Assembly: GCA_005881995.1 (NCBI GenBank)
Contig: VBHV01000630.1
Location: forward strand, 1 to 8,862
Length of the DNA: 8,862 nt
Source: Chloroflexota bacterium
Lineage (GTDB): Bacteria; Chloroflexota; Ktedonobacteria; Ktedonobacterales; Ktedonobacteraceae
Reading direction: 5' to 3'
The position numbers and the translations under genes were made by a program. Shown piece after piece: positions 6,788-8,862 of this stretch (position 1 is the first letter of the stretch; every line of letters starts with the position of its first letter). The notes under the pieces were generated by a model that had not been told where the DNA came from, did not search any database, and saw nothing but the letters and a program-made list of their open reading frames with translations.

Positions 6788-6795
6788 ACCACCAG
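6764..6795. terminator. 32-bp perfect palindrome between convergent units
   Basis: CTGGTGGTTCAAGCGG is followed directly by its exact reverse complement, giving a 16-bp perfect dyad with no spacer; in RNA it would fold with a minimal loop. It lies 50 bp beyond the hypE stop and over the last codons of the small + strand ORF. Neither side has a T run, so it is not a classical intrinsic terminator. It could be a 3'-end stabilising or bidirectional stop hairpin, or a protein-binding dyad. Confidence 0.55.
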
Positions 6796-6845
6796 CAACA
6801 AATGTGTGTAGAGTACATTGATACAGGGCTGCCTGATGCCCCGCC

Positions 6846-7958
6846 TCAGCAGATGCGCGGCAATGGATCTCCCACCAGCATATCCAGCACGCGCATACCC
6901 CCGATGTCGGTGCGCAGGAAGACCATGCCTGGTGGGTCGGCCTGCACAGCGCCTATAATGGCGGCTTCGCGGCCCAGCGGGTGATTGCGCATGGCCTTCA
7001 GCGCGGCATCAGCTTTGTCGGGAGCGACGATGGCCAGGAGTTTGCCCTCGTTAGCGATGGTCAGAGGGTCAAGACCCAGAATTTCGCAGGCCCCTCGTAC
7101 CTCGCCGTGTACGGGAATGGCGTGTTCATCGAGGCCGATGGCAACCTCTGAGCCTATTGCCATCTCGTTCAAGGAGGTTGCTACGCCGCCGCGGGTAGGG
7201 TCCTTGAGGCAATGCACGCTGGCACCTGCTACTTCGAGCAGCGCGGCTGCCAGTGTATGGAGTGGGGCGGTATCGCTCTGTACATCGGTTTCGATCTCTA
7301 GTGCTTCACGCGCCATCATAATGGCGATGCCGTGATCTCCAACGGCGCCGCTTAACAATACCTTGTCTTCTGGCTGCAATTGCGTTTGCCCAAGCAGCCA
7401 ATTGGCGTGGATAATCCCTACACCGGCGGTGTTGATGAATACACCATCGGCCTTGCCGCGTTGAACTACTTTGGTATCACCGGTGACGATAGCGACACCC
7501 GCTTCCCTTGCTGCTGTCGCCATCGACGCAACGATGCGGCGCAGGTCGGCGATGGGAAAGCCTTCCTCCAGGATAAAGCCTGCCGAGAGGTAGAGAGGGA
7601 CAGCACCGGCCATTGCCAGGTCGTTGATCGTGCCGTGAACGGCCAGTTTGCCAATATCCCCACCTGGAAAGAAGAGCGGACTGACGACATAGGTATCGGT
7701 GGTGAAGGCCAGGCGTTGACTCGTTCCATCCAGGCCGAAGGTTGCTGCATCGTCCATCGCATCGAGCAGCGGATTTGAGAAAGCGGGCGCGAAGACGCCC
7801 TCGATCAGGTTATGAGTGGACTTGCCGCCGCTGCCATGACTGAGCGTGATTTTTTCGTCGCGCAGGTAGAATTTATGACGGCGGGCCTGCCTTGTGCGTT
7901 CGATCTTCTTCAGCACATCGCCGATGCGCTCGCTATTGCCTGGTGTTGACGTATCCAT
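6846..7958 (-). CDS. hypE: HypE, [NiFe]-hydrogenase maturation protein (thiocarboxamide dehydratase)
   Basis: HypE receives a carbamoyl group from HypF on its C-terminal cysteine and dehydrates it with ATP to a thiocyanate. This is the source of the cyanide ligands placed on iron by the HypC-HypD complex in the cytoplasm. The 370 residues show the PurM/AIR-synthetase fold signatures: HGSGGK (41-46), TTDTYVVSP (86-94), GTINDLAMAGA (109-119), TGDTKVV (159-165), SGAVGDHG (203-210), DPTRGG (253-258) and ANEG (302-305). The protein ends exactly in Pro-Arg-Ile-Cys with the essential C370 as last residue, so it should be functional. About 30 extra residues, rich in Arg and Lys, precede the usual N-terminus. 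AGGAGG at 7964-7969, five bases from the ATG, supports this longer start. It follows hypD in the usual order, but with a 175-bp gap filled largely by a palindromic element. Confidence 0.97.
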   Translation of the reverse strand: MDTSTPGNSERIGDVLKKIERTRQARRHKFYLRDEKITLSHGSGGKSTHNLIEGVFAPAFSNPLLDAMDDAATFGLDGTSQRLAFTTDTYVVSPLFFPGGDIGKLAVHGTINDLAMAGAVPLYLSAGFILEEGFPIADLRRIVASMATAAREAGVAIVTGDTKVVQRGKADGVFINTAGVGIIHANWLLGQTQLQPEDKVLLSGAVGDHGIAIMMAREALEIETDVQSDTAPLHTLAAALLEVAGASVHCLKDPTRGGVATSLNEMAIGSEVAIGLDEHAIPVHGEVRGACEILGLDPLTIANEGKLLAIVAPDKADAALKAMRNHPLGREAAIIGAVQADPPGMVFLRTDIGGMRVLDMLVGDPLPRIC

Positions 7959-7963
7959 ACAAA

Positions 7964-7969
7964 CCTCCT
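7964..7969 (-). promoter_or_regulatory. Ribosome binding site of hypE
   Basis: A perfect AGGAGG on the minus strand, 5 bases before the ATG at 7958. It supports the start that gives HypE its N-terminal extension and shows that hypE can be initiated independently of hypD. Confidence 0.8.
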
Positions 7970-8011
7970 GGAGTCCGGTCTTTTACGAAATATCTGTGCC
8001 TTCGCCCTTCT

Positions 8012-8137
8012 GTAGGGACAAGGGGCGGTGTGAGGCGGATGCGGGGGCCTTGTGCTTGTCCCTGGGTGGCCTGCTCGATCCCCAGGGAGGACAAGCACAA
8101 GGCCCCCTCTCCACGCCTCTCCACTCCTTGTCCCTAC
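8012..8137 (-). repeat. 126-bp palindromic dispersed element, copy 2 (inverted relative to copy 1)
   Basis: It has the same termini (GTAGGGACAAGG at 8012, complement ending at 8137) and the same inner arms (GGGGGCCTTGTGCTTGTCC and complement) as the element at 249-378. The loop reads CCTGCTCGATCCCCAGG, the reverse complement of copy 1's loop, so this copy is in the opposite orientation. The arm segments between the outer and inner blocks differ from copy 1 yet remain partly self-complementary. It lies between hypD and hypE, and its end overlaps the hypD stop codon at 8134-8136. In the operon transcript it would form a long hairpin upstream of the hypE ribosome site. Confidence 0.9.
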
Positions 8138-8862
8138 GACCCGGCCATGGGGAGAACGTTCAGGCGGGAACGTTCAGAGGCCATAGAGAAGCGACCATAA
8201 TTGAAGTACGCGGCGCAGGCGCCCTCCGGCGACACCATGCAGGTGCCGATAGGTGTTTCGGGGGTACAGGCGGTTCCAAATACCTTGCACTCCCAGGGTT
8301 TAATGACGCCCTTGAGTACTTCGCCGCACTGGCAGGCCTTAGGATCGGCAACGCGCAGGCCTGGTACCTCGTAACGCAGCTCGGCGTCCCAATCGGCAAA
8401 CTCTGGACGGAGCTTCAAGGCGCTGTGGGTGATGAAGCCAAGCCCGCGCCACTCGAAGAAAGGCCGCAGTTCCATCGTTTGCGCCATCGCCTGGAGCGCT
8501 TTGACGTTACCCTCCGGTCGAACCACGCGCGCGTACTGGTTTTCTACCTCGGCACGGCCCTCGGATATCTGCTTCACGATCATATAGACGGACTGGATGA
8601 TGTCGAGCGGCTCGAAGCCTGCAATCACGACGGGCTTGTGATGGTCGCGCGCAACAAAGTTGTAGGGGCGCATGCCGATTACCATGCTGACGTGACCGGC
8701 ACCGATGAATCCATCCAGGCGCAAATCCGGCGAGTCGAGTATGGCCTTCATCGCGGGAATGATGTTGACATGGTTGCAGAAGACGGAGAAGTTCTTGACG
8801 CCTTCCTCTTTCGCGCGTAAGAGCGTCACCGCCGTCGAGGGGGCAGTCGTCTCAAAGCCGTT
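8134..8862 (-). CDS. hypD: HypD, [NiFe]-hydrogenase maturation protein (N-terminal part outside window)
   Basis: HypD, with HypC, is the scaffold on which the Fe(CN)2CO unit is built before delivery to the hydrogenase large subunit. The frame is open to the window edge and gives 242 residues of a family usually near 370, so roughly the first third is outside. Visible hallmarks in order are GFETTAPSTA at the edge, NFSVFCNHV, DGFIGAGHVSMVIG, PVVIAGFEPLDI, EVENQYARVV, FEWRGLGFI and the cysteine-rich C-terminal region with KACQCGEVLKG, PWECKVFGTACTPE and PIGTCMVSPEGACAAYFNYG. These cysteines include the ligands of the [4Fe-4S] cluster. After YGRF there is a 17-residue unconserved tail whose TAG stop (8134-8136) is part of the palindromic element. 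An internal GTG near 8829 is not the start; conserved sequence continues upstream of it. Confidence 0.96.
   Translation of the reverse strand, partial: NGFETTAPSTAVTLLRAKEEGVKNFSVFCNHVNIIPAMKAILDSPDLRLDGFIGAGHVSMVIGMRPYNFVARDHHKPVVIAGFEPLDIIQSVYMIVKQISEGRAEVENQYARVVRPEGNVKALQAMAQTMELRPFFEWRGLGFITHSALKLRPEFADWDAELRYEVPGLRVADPKACQCGEVLKGVIKPWECKVFGTACTPETPIGTCMVSPEGACAAYFNYGRFSMASERSRLNVLPMAGS

Noticed and set aside
7894..8820. A 308-codon open frame on the + strand
   Set aside because: It runs antisense through hypD and the palindromic element, whose own minus-strand frame is unambiguously HypD. It has no recognisable domain.

Overview
The window looks like chromosomal DNA from a soil-type member of the Chloroflexota, most likely class Ktedonobacteria. 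This is an inference from gene content: tandem membrane-anchored Ser/Thr kinases with Pro-rich linkers and a shared ectodomain, hydrogenase maturation genes, moderate GC and palindromic dispersed repeats. No rRNA or other marker gene is present to confirm it.

Region 1 (1-4548, + strand) is a tandem array of eukaryotic-like Ser/Thr kinases. It opens with the last 79 codons of one array member. A 130-bp palindromic element follows, then a complete 825-residue kinase and, 19 bp later, a 548-residue kinase. The two complete proteins share the same plan: cytoplasmic RD kinase domain, long Pro/Ser/Thr linker, one membrane helix, extracytoplasmic domain. Their ectodomains share one module. The larger kinase adds about 240 membrane-distal residues, and the truncated upstream protein ends with the same distal module. 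The set looks like duplicated sensors that have diverged in what they perceive.

Region 2 (4549-6588) begins with an antisense relic of the C-terminus of a GH63/MGH1-like glucosidase, followed by a strong hairpin terminator. Next comes a minus-strand gene for a membrane-anchored, cysteine-rich, secreted protein of unknown function. It is split into two overlapping frames at a run of five C. Dropping one C would fuse them into a single protein of about 563 residues.

Region 3 (6589-6845) is a short intergenic stretch that is unusually organised. It holds a 12-bp perfect palindrome, a plausible + strand promoter, a strong Shine-Dalgarno sequence in front of a 29-codon ORF, and a 32-bp perfect palindrome over the end of that ORF.

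Region 4 (6846-8862, - strand) carries hypE (complete, ending in the catalytic Pro-Arg-Ile-Cys) and hypD (its N-terminal part lies outside the window). They assemble the Fe(CN)2CO centre of [NiFe]-hydrogenases. A second copy of the palindromic element, in the opposite orientation to the first, sits between hypD and hypE, and its terminal repeat supplies the hypD stop codon.

The most interesting items are the palindromic element, the split secreted protein and the putative 29-codon transcription unit. No CRISPR array, tRNA, rRNA or transposase gene was seen.
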